Positions 34,207 through 46,393 of a stretch of DNA of 64,000 bases are shown here, piece after piece. Under the pieces are notes generated by a model. It was given only the letters and a program-made list of their open reading frames with translations. It did no database searches and had not been told where the DNA came from. Numbering within the stretch: the first letter of the stretch is position 1; each line of letters opens with the position of its first letter. Position numbers and translations under genes: made by a program. The DNA comes from Miscanthus floridulus (lineage: Eukaryota > Streptophyta > Magnoliopsida > Poales > Poaceae). The stretch covers positions 61,085,633 through 61,149,632 of the forward strand of contig NC_089584.1 in the NCBI RefSeq assembly GCF_019320115.1, written 5' to 3'.

Positions 34207-36630
34207 ATGGCTCGCACCAAGAATGTTGGTGGTGGCCCAGGTGATGATGATCGAAGGCCCCCGCCTCGCCAGCCAGCCAGATCTAAGGGCAAGTCAACCA
34301 AGCAGTTGACATCCAAGAAGCGCAAGTACCCCGATGCAGAGACAGCGAGAGTAGCAGCTATTGCAGAGGCCGCAGAGCATGCCGAGAGAGGTGGCACCCA
34401 CAGCGGAGTTGTCATTGCAGATCAGCCAGTTTCACCCACAGTCAGAGCTGCGATTGAGGATGTTGAGCGTCGTCACGGTAGTCCAGCTGGGACTGCTATG
34501 CTTGCAGGACGACGGGTTGCCATTGAGGAGGGTCCGTCAGCACAGCAGCAGCCCCCACCAGCAGAGCCTCAGCCAGCCCAGGAGACTCAGGAGAGTTAGG
34601 AGACTGAGCCGGCACCTCAGCTACGCTGCTCGAGTCGTACCAGTGCTGCAGTTCCACCGAGGCCAGTTACACAGCGCAGGGGTTCACTCCCTCCGCCTAG
34701 ACCACAGGGTCCGCCTCCAGTGGTACACCTCGACTTGAGGGCCGCTACAGCCAGGCAGGTTCAGTAGCTGCGGTTTGTTGAGTTTGAGGTTTGGTTTCCT
34801 CCGAGGAGGGATGAGAGAGTAGCTGAGGGGTTCTACACGCCACTGCAGGAGGATTTCTACAATACATATCTTAACAGTGGGGCAGTGTTCAGATCACAGA
34901 GGGTCTGTCAGATAGAGTCTATTGTGGCAGCAGTCGGAGAGAGCATTCGGCAATACTTGTCATATTTGCCAGGACTGACATATTTGATTGGACGGACAGG
35001 CATATATGTACCTTCTTGGGTCCGTCAGTTTTATGCCTCGCTCTACATCGATCCTCATCACAGATTCATTCACTTTGCTTTCAAAGGCAAAGACTACAGA
35101 GTGACTAGTGGCAGAGCCAGGGAGATACTGAGACTATAGGAGCAGCCTGTAAAGATGCATGAGGTTTGCTATGGACAGCAGGGACCTCCCAGGCGTCCCC
35201 ATGGAGGGTTGGTGCCCCCTACAGATTTAGTGCGCCATTGCTTCAAGGAGCCCTTTGGTGAGGGGTCGAGCAGGAACCCCAGTGACTTGACTCCTATAGC
35301 GAGAGTACTAGAGGCCATTATTAGGAGGACATTGCTAACTAGGTTGGGATACAGGGAGGGGCTGACTCGCTTACAGCTCTGGCTTCTCAATGCCATTATG
35401 CAGAGGACAGTATTTGACATCTGGGACCTCCTTCTTTCAGAGATGGAGGATACCATAGCTGAGGGATTCAAGGGTCGCAGGCAGCTTCCCTATGCTCACT
35501 AGATCACGTTCCTCATCCACAGAATAGTGCTTGATAAGCCCCCTGGTATGATGGATGAGTATACAGGTGCCACCACAGAGTTCTCGGCTTACAACCTGTC
35601 ATAGAGGATCAGACACGCCACTCCTCAGGCACCCAGTCAGCCTAGCCATCGCCCCGACATGCCAGAGTCTACAGCTCAGCAGGATGAGATCATCAGAGGG
35701 ATTGCAGCCACTGAGGAGGAGGAGCTAGAGGCACAGCAGGAGGTGAGTGAGTACAGTGACAGCTCTAACGACGACTACCAGCCTATACCTCAGATGCCTC
35801 CACGCAGACATGATGCAGAGGCAGGTAGCTCCAGTTCTGCTCCACCTGCTCCACAGACAGACCCCGCTCTCATTGCTATTCTTGAGCGGATGTAGCAGGA
35901 TCAGACACGACAGGCACAGGAGACAGCTGCCAACTTCGCACAGTTTCAGGCTCGTTAGGACGAGTTTTAGCGGCAGCAGCAGCTTCTTCAGCACTAGCAG
36001 TTACTTATGCAGCAGCAGCTCATGGGATTCATGCAGCATGTAGTGACAGCCATTGGGATCCCACTGCCACAGACTTCGCCCCAGCTTGCACAGCCGCCTA
36101 CCACTTCGCCGACTCCAGCAGTACAGCCCATCGGGCTTTAGAGTCAGGGACAGCCTCTAGCTCAGTTTCCTTCACCTCCTGTACAGGTGTCCCAGTGGTT
36201 AGCCTCACCTAGTGTAGCCCCAAAGTTCACTCCTTATCACACGGGTTTCTCACCAGAGCAGACTTCCTCACTATTCATGCCTGAGTCGTCAGTCTCCAGG
36301 AGTCTTGGAGCATCATTCAGCGAGTTGACCGGCATGCCTACTCCGCCTCACATGCATACTGTCGGTCCGTCTACAGCAGCTCCAGCTATCATGACTACTC
36401 AGAGGCTCCCCTCGTCTGTCGCCTCGTCAGATCCTACGACAGACATACTTGCAGCTTCACAGGCAGCACCAGCCCCAGCTCAGACCCAGACCGCTTCAGC
36501 GACACTTCCTACTTCAGAGGGTCAATCAGTTCAGAGCTCAGGGTTAGATGATGATGGCACCCAGTTCCATCTTGCTCCACGTACTTCAGCGCCCGACTCA
36601 TCCGCTGCAGCCCCGCCGTCCGACCCTTAG
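34207..36630 (+). pseudogene. Copia-1 ORF3 (post-pol, env position), ten amber stops
   Basis: One frame of 808 codons from ATG 34207 to TAG 36628. The N-terminal 130 residues are basic and Ala/Gln/Pro-rich (MARTKNVGGGPGDDDRR, KSTKQLTSKKRKY). The middle (about 200-430) is globular, with FEVWFPPRRDERVAEGFYTP, YVPSWVRQFYASLYI and FKGKDYRVTSGRAREIL, resembling the putative plant transposon protein (Transposase_32-like) domain. The C-terminal third is Gln/Pro/Ser/Thr-rich. I see no signal peptide or membrane segment, so env-like refers to position only. Ten internal stops (34597, 34765, 35137, 35500, 35602, 35893, 35956, 35968, 35995, 36139) are all TAG; no TAA, TGA or frameshift occurs. Confidence 0.75.
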
Positions 36631-37110
36631 GTTTTGGTGTTTGACGCCAAAGGGGGAGAGGGTTTGAGTATGTAGACTTAGGGGGAGCGAGTTTTAGGGG
36701 GAGCTAGTTATCTAGTATTAGCTTATTATATACATTTGGAGTCATATTTGTGTGATACACTATTACTTATGCATTCGTGTGTTTACTTTCATGCATACTA
36801 TTATATATATGTGATAGTGCTATCTACGTGATTGTGATATTTGACATGTGTAACTTCTACTTTGCTTTATCTATATGTCATATCACTTGTGTAATGCTCA
36901 TTTGCTTTTGCTTCCGTGTTTATACTTCGAAGAAAATGAGCTTTGTTATTTGTACTCAATGCTTAATTCATATCCTTTGAGTACATTGTGTTGGCTTGGG
37001 TCATATAAGCTTGACTAACTCTTTTGTTCTTATTGACAAAAGCTTATATGAACCAAGCCCATCAAAAACCTCACTCCACAACATACTCGAGGAAGTATTG
37101 TCATCAATCA
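36631..37110 (+). other. Copia-1 3' noncoding region
   Basis: AT-rich, starting with several GGGGGAG purine runs (36650-36705) that resemble extra polypurine tracts. No gene seen. Confidence 0.5.
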
Positions 37111-37126
37111 CCAAAAAGGGGGAGAC
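37111..37126 (+). promoter_or_regulatory. Copia-1 polypurine tract
   Basis: CCAAAAAGGGGGAGAC directly abuts the 3' LTR start TGAAAGCATC. Confidence 0.92.
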
Positions 37127-38699
37127 TGAAAGCATCTAGGCCCCTAGTTGGATTTCGGTGATTAATGTCAATACAAGATTACTATGACTAACGTGTGTTT
37201 TGCAGAGGCAATTAAGTTAGGTCATGGTAATGGAGATCGATTAGGCAATCGAAGTTGTCATGCCCCTACGATGGAAATCATTTTGGTTTTCAAAGGATGG
37301 ACGACAAGGTTAAGGATAACTAGTTCTAAGTGTCGATTGGAGTTGGAGAGACACTTAGAGTAGTTTAGGACTTTGTTTTTCCTTTGGCCGTACTATGAAG
37401 GGGGGTATGAACGGGTAGCTTGACCTAGTTGAGTCTAGTGAGTTAGGTGTGGTGCACACTTGTTAAAACTAGCTCTAGGTAGCTCCTATGAATGCCTAAG
37501 ATCTTTTGGAGCAAACTTCATTCACATATGTTCGGAAGTTGGAAGTGAATGGAGGGTCAAACACTAACCGGACGCTGGCTCCGGTGCGACCGGACGCTGG
37601 CCGTAGGGTCCGGTCAGTTCATTTGACCAAGGGGATCAAGTCTGGTGTGACCGAACGCTAGGAGGTCATGTAACCGGACGCTGAGGGCCAGCGTCCGGTC
37701 GACTCCAGTAAGGGTCCAGACTTGGGAAAGAGTGACCGGACATGTCCGGTCAGTGTGACCGGACCCTGAGTATCCAGCGTCCGGTTGTTTACAGTAAGCA
37801 TCCAAGAGCGACCGGACGCGTCCGGTCAGTACTGACCGGACCCTGACAGCGTCTGGTCATCATTTGAAAACTGTTCGCGGGTTGAACTGATCGAAGCGTC
37901 CGGTCAAAACGATCGGAGCGTCCGGTCATCCCGCAGAAGCTCATAACGGTTCGTTTTTCAGGCTGGCTTATAAATAGAAGCTCCACTCATGAGTGGAGTA
38001 TCTTTTGCTCATTCCAACAGCTAAGAAACACGTTTGTGAGTGCCAAGAAGAGCAAGGTCCTAGTGAGGTGTTTGTGATTTGAGAATCCAAGAGAGTAGCC
38101 TCACTAGCAAATCAAGAGTAGCAAAGTGTGCATCCATCTTCTCATTAGGCTTCGCGTGGTCAAGTGAGAGTTCGTGCTTGTTACTCTTGGTGATCGCCAT
38201 CACCTAGATGGCTTGGTGGTGATTGGGAGTTTGGTGTTCACCCGGCAGAGCTTGTGGGTGACCTAACTCAAGTTATGAGCGGCTTTGGGTGATTCGCCGC
38301 GACGGAGTGTCGAAGAATCAACCCGTAGAGAGCACTTTATCCTTGCGCGGATCAAGGGGGAGCTACACCCTTGCGCGGGTGCTCCAACGAGGACTAGTGG
38401 GGAGTGGCGACTCTCTGATACCTCGGCAAAACATCGCCGTGTTCTTTTCTCTCTCTACTTACTTTGAGCACTTACTTTGAGTATTTACTTTGAGCAATTC
38501 AATACTTGTTTTACATCCATAGAATTGCTTGCTAGAGTAAGTTTGGAACATAGGTTGCGAGGTTGTTGTGCATTAGTTTGATATAAACACTTTTCTAGGC
38601 ACAAGGGGTTAATTGGGCTATCCATAGGATTTGATTATTGCAAGAGAATTTAGAATTAGCCCAATTCACCCCCCCCTCTTGGGCATCTTGATCCTTTCA
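37127..38699 (+). repeat. Copia-1 3' LTR
   Basis: Same sequence as the 5' LTR at about 98%, with the motif cluster at 37566-37935. In the first palindrome the central GC has become AT, still palindromic (GACCGGACATGTCCGGTC at 37735-37752), as expected from deamination at both CpGs. It carries an 11-base C-rich segment (ACCCCCCCCTC) near 38668-38678 that the 5' LTR lacks. Confidence 0.95.
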
Positions 38700-38704
38700 C
38701 TAGT
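38700..38704. repeat. Copia-1 target site duplication, right (CTAGT)
   Basis: Identical to 25494-25498. Confidence 0.95.
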
Positions 38705-38839
38705 ATAAGTAATGCTAAGAGGTGGAGGCATATAATATGTGGCTACTTAAAACAAGTGACAAGTTAATAAATACCAATAGTCACAGATGTGTAATTAGTT
38801 TAATGACGAGTCCCTGTTCATCATATGTTTAAACGAGAT

Positions 38840-39060
38840 CATCACAAATAAGTCACGCAAGTGATCTATGATGAAACCCTAAGCTCTTCTATGATGTTTT
38901 TTGTGATGATGCCTAATTTTGTCATAGAAAGGGAGGGTTGCAGGATCGTCACCACTAATCTATGATGAAACAGAAATATTCGTCATAAAAACGATCTTCT
39001 ATGATGATTTTGGATTTGAAATTAGCATTTTCATCATAAAAGTGGATATTTCTAGTAGTG
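38840..39060 (-). mobile_element. CACTA-type element end (one terminus only)
   Basis: The right edge on the minus strand reads CACTACTAGAAATATCC, a classic CACTA terminus. Subterminal copies of TATGATGA / TCATAGA / TCATAAAA recur at 38860-39045. It ends exactly where the Athila integrase begins at 39061. The other terminus was not found in the window, so this is a truncated element; its inner boundary is approximate. Confidence 0.65.
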
Positions 39061-39720
39061 AACAAACAAATCAAAAATATTCTACAGAAGACGATCAACG
39101 AGATGGGGACGACATGGAAAGATAGACTACCTAATGCATTATGGGCCTATAGAACGGCCTATAAAACACCACTTGGGATGTCACCATACCAACTTGTCTG
39201 TGGAAAGACCTATGATGTACCTATTGAGCTAGAATTCAAAGCTCACTAGGCTATCAAGCGATGGAACATGGACTTTGAAGCTACAGGAACCAAGAGGAAG
39301 ATACAACTCTCTGAGCTTGATGAATAGCGTGAAAAAGCATATCACAACGCCAAGATATACAAGGAGAGAACAAAGAGACGGCATGATAAGATGATCAAGA
39401 AGGAGTTCACCCCAGGAGATAAGGTATTACTTTTTAATTCTAGGGTGAAATTATTTGGGCATAGAAAACTTCGAAGCAAGTGGGAAGGACCATTCAAGGT
39501 TATAAGCACCTCATCGCATGGAGCAGTAACACTTCAAAATGACAAAGGTACGATATTCAAGGTAAATGGTCACCAACTTAAGACCTTTCTAGAACCTAAA
39601 AAACCAACTGAGGATTTGGATGAGATGGATTTTATTATTTTACCACAAATTTACACCTCTGCCCTCCACCTTACAATTCGTAACGCGGGAATATACTTTT
39701 TGGGATTAGATAAACATTAG
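39061..39720 (+). pseudogene. Athila-like Gypsy integrase C-terminal part
   Basis: Reads [94 protein letters not shown] and [26 protein letters not shown], the integrase tail of the Athila lineage. Two in-frame TAG stops (39247 and 39325) break it. Gag, protease, RT and the integrase core are missing; the CACTA end sits at the break. Probably the remainder of the element whose 5' LTR is at 23995. Confidence 0.82.
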
Positions 39721-40037
39721 AAACTGTCGTGTGGAAAATCTCCGTAAGGTGGTGACATGTGGGGTCAGCCGTCCCCACCTATAGGCTGGCCAGCCCACTT
39801 GTATGTCTCCTCACCCCCATTAGATTAGATCGTGAACCTTCTAGAGTATTCCCACGAGAATATCCAATTTTCTGAGTCATTCGATTTTTCCTCGTTACGA
39901 GACCTCTAATAGATAGAACTTGACCCCTGTTGCAAGTTTTTCCCCCCTATATAAACAAGCCCATGCCTACCTCCATAGCCATTCCATCAAGCCTTCCATC
40001 TCCAACAACATCAAATTTCTCCACCTCCCTAGCTCCA
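39721..40037 (+). promoter_or_regulatory. Promoter-like segment with TATA box before a post-pol ORF
   Basis: TATATAAA at 39948-39955 is followed by a CT-rich leader up to the ATG at 40038. The upstream part, with ACATGTGGGGTCAGCC...GGCTGGCCAGCCC, resembles the U3 of the LTRs at 24260 and 54410. Likely an internal promoter for the next ORF, possibly LTR-derived. Function is inferred. Confidence 0.45.
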
Positions 40038-40529
40038 ATGGCCGAAAGAGAGATCGTTCCTTACAGAGTTGACGAACCCATAATGCTAAGCATCATCCTG
40101 TCATGAGAAGTAGCTCCTATTCCCTCCAACCAATCTTACTTCGCCCAAGCTATCCATCGTCCGGTCCTTGCTCTGCCGCCGCCACATCTACTTCTCCAAG
40201 ACAAGCCACATCAACCCAACGCGTCGTCGATGATCAAGGTTCTGAAGGAGATAAACCTCCTTCTGCCAAAGGCAAACGAGACGCTGACAAGAGTGAAGAC
40301 CAACAAGTTTGGAGATGTCACATGCACAAAGTACAAATTAGTCACCCCTCGTTTGAGCATAGATGGTGTTCGTACTGCTCTAGAACAAGTGAAGGTTGTT
40401 CCACCGAAGGAGAAGAAGAAGAGGGCGCCACCCTCTATCCCAGAGAACGATGAGAAGCACCAACGGTCGACCGTTGCTATGCTGCATGACAAAATCAAAA
40501 CCCTCATCGACTATACCCACGCTCTGTAG
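40038..40529 (+). pseudogene. Small post-pol ORF of unknown function (env position)
   Basis: ATG at 40038 begins MAEREIVPYRVDEP; TGA at 40104 interrupts; the same frame then runs to a stop at 40527, with SSMIKVLKEINLLLPKANETLTRVKTN in parts, a Lys-rich patch (PPKEKKKRAPPS) and a helical C-terminus. I do not recognise it. Position between the Athila integrase and the 3' side, behind a TATA box, is that of the env-like ORF of Athila elements. No membrane segment is seen. Confidence 0.45.
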
Positions 40530-40762
40530 TTTAGGATAGTGTTGACACCAATTTCGGCATACCTAAAAATGTGTGAAAACATTTATACTATATTAAATAA
40601 AATGGTATAGATGATCAAGTTTTATATGAATATGATATAGGCAAATAAGAAATAATATAACATCGCTAAAGAGGAAAAGGAGATGGAGCAAAAAGAAAAA
40701 GGTACACACATGTACATATATGCATGAGCGTGTTCACACCTGGAAAGAAAATGAAACTAATG

Positions 40763-40766
<4 letters not shown>

Positions 40767-40829
<63 letters not shown>
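40767..40829. repeat. (TA)n microsatellite
   Basis: About 31 uninterrupted TA dinucleotides. Confidence 0.95.
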
Positions 40830-40832
<3 letters not shown>

Positions 40833-41457
40833 GTTGGCAAATCAACTGAAGAGCACATATGAAAATAAAATACTTTGTTGATTGACTAAAATAATCAATC
40901 ATTTTCAATGTCAAAAGATGATGCAGTGATTAGTGGAAAATTAAGAAGAAGAAAAGAAAGCTAGAATAAAGAAAGGAGGACATATACGCATATATGCTTG
41001 AGCATGACTATACCTTGGCAAAGTCATATACGCATATATGCATAAGCATGACTATACCTTGGCAAAGTATAGTGACAAAAGCACGGCTATTACATGTCAT
41101 ATTAAAAACGCTCGGCCGTAAATACATACACGCTTCCATACGCATGGATTAAAAAAAGAGACCATGCAAGTACGTACGTATGTGTACATACACAACAAAC
41201 GTATAGCACGTATGTGCACGCCCAATGCCAGGAAAAAAAACTCTTGTACGCGCCTGGCCCATTCAAACGTAGTCAAAAGATGGCCACGTCTGGTCGCTGT
41301 AGTGACCAAGTCCACGCACGGTTGCATGATCGGCGCGCTCGGCAATTTAAACAAGGGCGCCCGCACCACATAATTAAATGGAAAAGAGCACCAAGTCTAA
41401 TAACCGCTGGTTGCTTGTCTATAAGTAGCAGGCTAGTGCAAACGTTCAAGGCCCCCG

Positions 41458-41655
41458 CACATACACATACACACCTGCTCCCTGATCAGAGAAGCAAGCA
41501 CCGCTAGGCTGTTGCATTGCTCTTCCCCACACACACATACACCTGCTCCTTGATAAGACAAGCAAGCACTGCTAGGCTGTTGCGTTGCTCTTCTACACAC
41601 ACATACACCCGCTCCCTCATCAGAAAAGAAAATACCTGCCGCGTTGCTCTCTCCG
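41458..41655. repeat. Three tandem units of about 68 bp
   Basis: Each unit starts with ACACATACAC, contains CCTGCTCC or CCCGCTCC and TGATCAG or variants, and ends with TTGCTCT. The first two units share CTAGGCTGTTGC and the third is shortened. It lies just downstream of the TATA-like sequence near 41419. Confidence 0.75.
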
Positions 41656-43651
41656 ATCCAGAGTGTCGTCAGGCTGCCGCAGGAGAGATAAAGAGCAGCT
41701 GCTTTGTCCGAGGTCTTAAAGAAGGTGAGTCCGCATGGCGCTTCTCTGATCCTACCCCCTCCCATCCTGCTTCTTATCTCTGGCTGCTTCATCCACAAGC
41801 GTCGTCATCTGCAACTTCGTCGGCGAGCCTTGCGTCCTCTATTCTGGTATAAACAGGGCCAGTGAGGATGGTGCTCCGCACATGGGCATCATGCCTTGGT
41901 AAAGGTATAAGGGCCAAATGGCCACGCTATGTGCATGGGCTGCAAGCCCCGGTGAAAAGTCAGCCAACAATGCCTTGGCCGCGCTTTGCGCACGGGCGAT
42001 ATGCCCCTGGTAAAGGTGTGAAAGGCCAATAAATATGGCTCGATGAAATTCGGTTGGACGCGATCTTGGCTCCAACCCGGTTAAAGGTTCATGGCATAAA
42101 ATTGGTGGACGCGCTCCACCCGGTTCATGGTAAATTTGATATGGACATGAATCGGCTCCATATCTACATGTGTTTTGGCCATGGCAACGCCGGCTAGCTC
42201 ATGCTCCGCAAATAAAAAAAGGGCATGCTACTGCTATGAAGAAATATATAAGCGTGGGCTACTCTCAAACCAAAGAAATAATCATAAAACCAGATGAAAT
42301 TATGTCTAAAAGAAAAGTGGTGCATATGTTCAGTCATGCCATCCATGCATCAAGAATATACCATAAGTATTAGTTAGCTAGCATCTGTTTGCGTCAAATA
42401 CATAGTTGCTAATTAAATTAGCGCTCTATAGATCTTTAACTTGCCTCCTTTATCTGCCGCACCGAAATGCAAACCGGCCTGCATGCTCGGTACGTCTTGC
42501 ATGAACAGCGACATGACCAAACCACATGCACAAGATAAACCAAAAAAACATCAAAATAATGGTGCGTCAAAGTCAGCACATGGTGCTTTCATCTACGGCA
42601 TCATGCTAAGAAGGGATTTCATCAAATTCATGGTCCCTAATCAAAATTAGTAAAATAAGATAACGTTGTTCCACGCGTCTGGGCATCATGTCAGTTCATG
42701 CCATGCACGTCATGAGTGGCAATACGAGGGATTATTAAATAATCCTACCACAAAGCAGACTGCATCTATGAAAGATCACGCAGCCAGCGTCATGTTTAAA
42801 ATAACTAAAATCCACATAGTGGGCCATTTTAGGTCCTTGCATGTCACAAGTAATTTAAATCTTGCATTACTTAGACTGTATCCATAAAAGATCATTTCTA
42901 GCTAAGCCATTAATTAAATCAAATTGAATAGCATCATATATGCTAATCCATGGCAAAAATATGATGTCATGAGCACTTGCACCTTCTCTTGATAAAATAA
43001 ATCAACCACGGCCAATCCAGGGCGGCCTTAACTAAAATAAAATATTTCACCACAGGATGAATGCATCATATATATATCAGTCCATGATCTTGCATGATAT
43101 AACGAGACTATGTCAAGTTTAGTCTACGAGATAAATTATGTGCATACAAAATACAATGCACTATACATCATTCAAGAAATGATCATGGCCAAGTGCAAAA
43201 TATACACATGCATCCATCCGCGGCTACCAGACTAAAGACTTTGTTTTCTTTTGTAGTTTGTAATAGGAAGCCATATGATGTAATCTTATTTTTTCATGTA
43301 CTCATGTTGGAACCCTTAATCAGCGGTGTTCTCTACGGAGATGCAATTAACATAATTTTTATGGAAATATAAGAATTATGACAGTATGGACTTGCAGTAC
43401 CTGTTCTTTTCCTTTTGTCCCAATTAAATTTAACCAAAACTAAATTTGTCTCTGCTGACGCAGAGACGGGTCATAGCTGCCCGTTTCCCGCCATTAGATT
43501 CTAGCACGCCCGGTGGACCTACTTCTCCCCTCATCTTTGAGTTCCAACATGGTTGCATCATACAACTTTGACCTAAATTGTCAAATGAAATTATATGTGC
43601 ATTCATATTTGCATTCAAGAAAACTCATATATGATTTTCTTATGTGAAGGT

Positions 43652-44613
43652 ATGGCCGGATGTGTTCAAGACTTCATCACGATCCACATTGGTTCCCTCT
43701 GGGTTGATGTTCCCATGGGTCCCGTCCAAGCTTTGAACAGTGCTGGTTCACTCAACACTACAGTTGCATCGCCCGTTGTAGTTGCTCTTGACCAAGAGGT
43801 CAATTCCAAGGCTAAGGAAGGGTTCACCCCTATCATGTCCAAAGCCGCAAAGCGGCAGGCAAGAAGTGTTGATGCCAAAGCAAGGATGATGGCCTTCAAT
43901 GAGCATGCTACCAATGTGCGCAAGGCCACATCCTCCAATGTGGTTGCTCCTGGCTCATCCAAGCCCAAGAGCACCAAGTCCCCTAGTTCCAAGATGGTGC
44001 CGAAGTTCTGTCCTGCCACGCTTGGGGAGTGTCCTATCTATGCCAAAAGGGCGTCGCCAACCAAGTCGATGCCACCAATGATATCCTCTTCATTGACTCC
44101 AAAGACAAGGGGGAAATGCCACCTTCAATTACTAAAGATAAGCAGGGGGCTGGTTCCTCCAAACCTGCCCCAAGCATACTAGGGGCACCTCCGATAAAGA
44201 ATGCATCGACAATAGCTTTCCCACCTCCAAATAGGGGGATAGTGCTGCTGGATCAACCTCAACGTATGTAGCCCTGCAACAAAGAAAGGGCTGTAGCAGT
44301 GGGAGAGATGGATCACCTACGTCCTTCCAACAAAGGAAAAGTTGTGGCAATAGAATATAGTATGTCGTCCACTGAAAGTGATTCATCTACAAAAAGCCAA
44401 CTTCGGGCCGAAGCTCCTAAGTTAATCCCCACGTTGGTCTATAATCACAGCAATGATCTACCTAAGCTTGAGCTTCGATGGCAAGGGATTCACCTCTCCC
44501 TCAATGATATAAAGAGGGGACATGTTGATCCGGCTACGACACTCTCTGATCCTATATCATCAGAGGTGGCACCGTCATGGCCTTCCGTACAAGATTCTAT
44601 GTCTCCAAAGTGA
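43652..44613 (+). pseudogene. Gypsy gag-like N-terminal region, frameshifted
   Basis: From ATG 43652 the frame reads MAGCVQDFITIHIGSLWVDV, an Ala/Lys-rich stretch (KAAKRQARSVDAKARMM), then a Ser/Thr/Pro-rich linker. A frameshift near 44030 moves coding to the 44029-44613 frame (LELRWQGIHLSLNDIKRG). I do not know its function; it precedes a Retrotrans_gag domain and is likely the N-terminal part of the same polyprotein. Confidence 0.5.
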
Positions 44614-44881
44614 CACCACTGACGGCAACACAAAATCCTTCAAGCATGGGCCAACTGTAACAATGCAATTGACTCTATGACTAATGCACAATGTGGTTAT
44701 GTTTGTGATTCAATTTTGTCTCAACAAAGCAGGGAATATCGCAGGATCTAAAATGCTGCGAGGCAAGCTTTTCAGGCTTCTATCGAAAGGGCTATAAGCC
44801 AGGACTTATGGAGCTTGTTGCCTGGAGCATCCACATCCTCAGAAAAATATTGAGGGTGAAATCATGTGACGCGCCAAAACT
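44614..44881 (+). other. Linker region, no clear frame
   Basis: Stops in all frames; probably decayed gag linker joining the two neighbouring coding segments. Confidence 0.4.
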
Positions 44882-46393
44882 TTGGCCAAATTACCCGAGC
44901 ATCAAGAGTTCATAAAAAGGAACTCAAGGCGAAGGAGATATGCAAAGCAGGCTACCAATGTACGTGCAAGACATGCCAGTTTAAAGCAAAGGGAGATGGC
45001 AATACCAACTGACTCCACGTCTAGTTGGGTACGAGGGGATGCGTCGTCAAGACATGCTAGTGGCACCCAAGGAGAAATAAAAGCAGCCACTCCAAGAGTG
45101 GAAGATACAACCACACTAGCTTATCGGCCTCCTCATAAAAGAGCCTCGAGCAACCGTTTTGAGGTATTCTCTTCAATGCCAGTCAGTGTTGAGGAAGCAG
45201 CCTACAACACGAGTGAAACTTCCTCCGCTTCTACACACTTCAAAAGAAAGAAGCCTCGTAAACAAATTTCGGTGGGTCATCGTCCGGTGACTCGAAGCTT
45301 AACAAACTCTAGTAATTCAAGAAATAATACGATCTATGTAGGGTCTTATAACCCCCTATTTGATGATCATTCTAATTTTGAAAATTAATTATTGGATACT
45401 GCAGGCTCGGCTGATCCAAACCCACTAAATGGTGAAGATCCACAAGCCCCAAGTGAGGATGACTCACAACCTCCGCATAGTGAGAGTGAGCCAAGCAGTG
45501 CTGAACAAGTGCTTGCCACAAATCAAGGTCAATCCGTTGAAGAGCAGATGAACCAAATGATGGCTGTCTTACAATAGAAAGAAGAAGAGTTGGCCGCGCT
45601 TTGTGAGCAGGTGGCCAACACCAGAAATCATACAAATGTTGTGAACACTTTGACTAGTCATAACAGTCCCCATCACCAACCTGAAATCACACTCGAAGCC
45701 ATACAAAGGATGATTTTGGAAGGCGTAAAGGCTCAATATATGCAAACGCATTATTCCATGTGTCCGGGGTATGTGAAACCATATCCGCCGAAGGTGGACA
45801 TGGTACCATTTCTGAACAACTATCGCCAACCACAATTTAGTAAATTTAATGGGACTAGATCGCCACATGAACATGTGGCCCATTTCCTTGTTGTGTGTCA
45901 AGATACAGCCCACAATGGAGCTCTTCTCCTCTATCAATTTGTACAAACATTATCGGGTCCAGCTTTCACATGGTATAGCAAGTTGGCACCTGGCTCCATC
46001 CGTACATGGGAACAAATGCAAGATGCCTTCCAAGAGCGCTTTTATAGCACTCAAAGGACGGTGGGAATAACTGAGCTGACTCAAACCTTACAAAGGCCAA
46101 ATGAGAAAGCTGCGGATTTCATCAACAGGTGGAGGAATTTAAGCCTCCACTGCCCACAGCCAATCACCGAACTAGAAGCAGTTCGTATGTGTATGAATAA
46201 CTTGAGCCCAAACATGGCCATTCACCTGCAGGGTGTAAGGCCAATAACTTTCAAAGAGTTGTCCTCAAAGGCCATAGACATAGAGAATTACATGCATCAC
46301 ATGTCTCATCCGCCGAGGACGTTCAACAAGGCGCCATTAGATAAAAACAACCCACAAGATAAGCCCACACCTTCTAAGCCAAAGCAAATGTAG
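44882..46393 (+). pseudogene. Gypsy gag (Retrotrans_gag domain)
   Basis: One frame with two internal stops (45386 and 45577). The first part is a Ser/Arg-rich linker; from 45590 it reads the Retrotrans_gag core: HVAHFLVVCQDTAHNGALLL, LSGPAFTWYSKLAPGSI, WEQMQDAFQERFYSTQ, ADFINRWRNLSLHCPQP and MAIHLQGVRPITFKELSSKA. This is the capsid domain of plant Gypsy elements. It ends at a TAG before the knuckle region. No RT is associated. Confidence 0.88.

Larger units (their letters stand above)
25499..38699 (+). mobile_element. Copia-1: near-complete SIRE-lineage Copia retrotransposon, 13.2 kb
   Basis: Full structural set: two LTRs of 1563 and 1573 bp, CTAGT target duplications, tRNA-iMet PBS, gag, pol in the order PR-INT-RT-RH, a 4.4-kb post-pol region with a third ORF, and a polypurine tract. 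The long LTRs, coiled-coil-rich Gag with two zinc knuckles, and extra ORF after pol are SIRE (Maximus) features. By-eye alignment of the LTRs gives roughly 30-35 substitutions (about 2%), nearly all transitions, plus two indels, so insertion is recent. Gag, Pol and ORF3 carry nonsense codons. It inserted in the leader of the Athila-like element. Confidence 0.93.
40530..43651. other. Noncoding region with microsatellite and tandem repeats
   Basis: AT-rich to about 41100, then moderately GC-rich to 42150 with a TATA-like CTATAAGTAG near 41419, then AT-rich again. It probably contains the leader, and perhaps the eroded 5' LTR, of the gag-protease element that follows, but no LTR boundary can be fixed. 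No gene seen. Confidence 0.4.

Noticed and set aside
34207..36630. Retroviral-type envelope gene
   Set aside because: No signal peptide, transmembrane segment or fusion-type region is visible; only the position matches.
40666..40914. Minus-strand ORF with Ile-Tyr repeats
   Set aside because: It is translation of the TA microsatellite.
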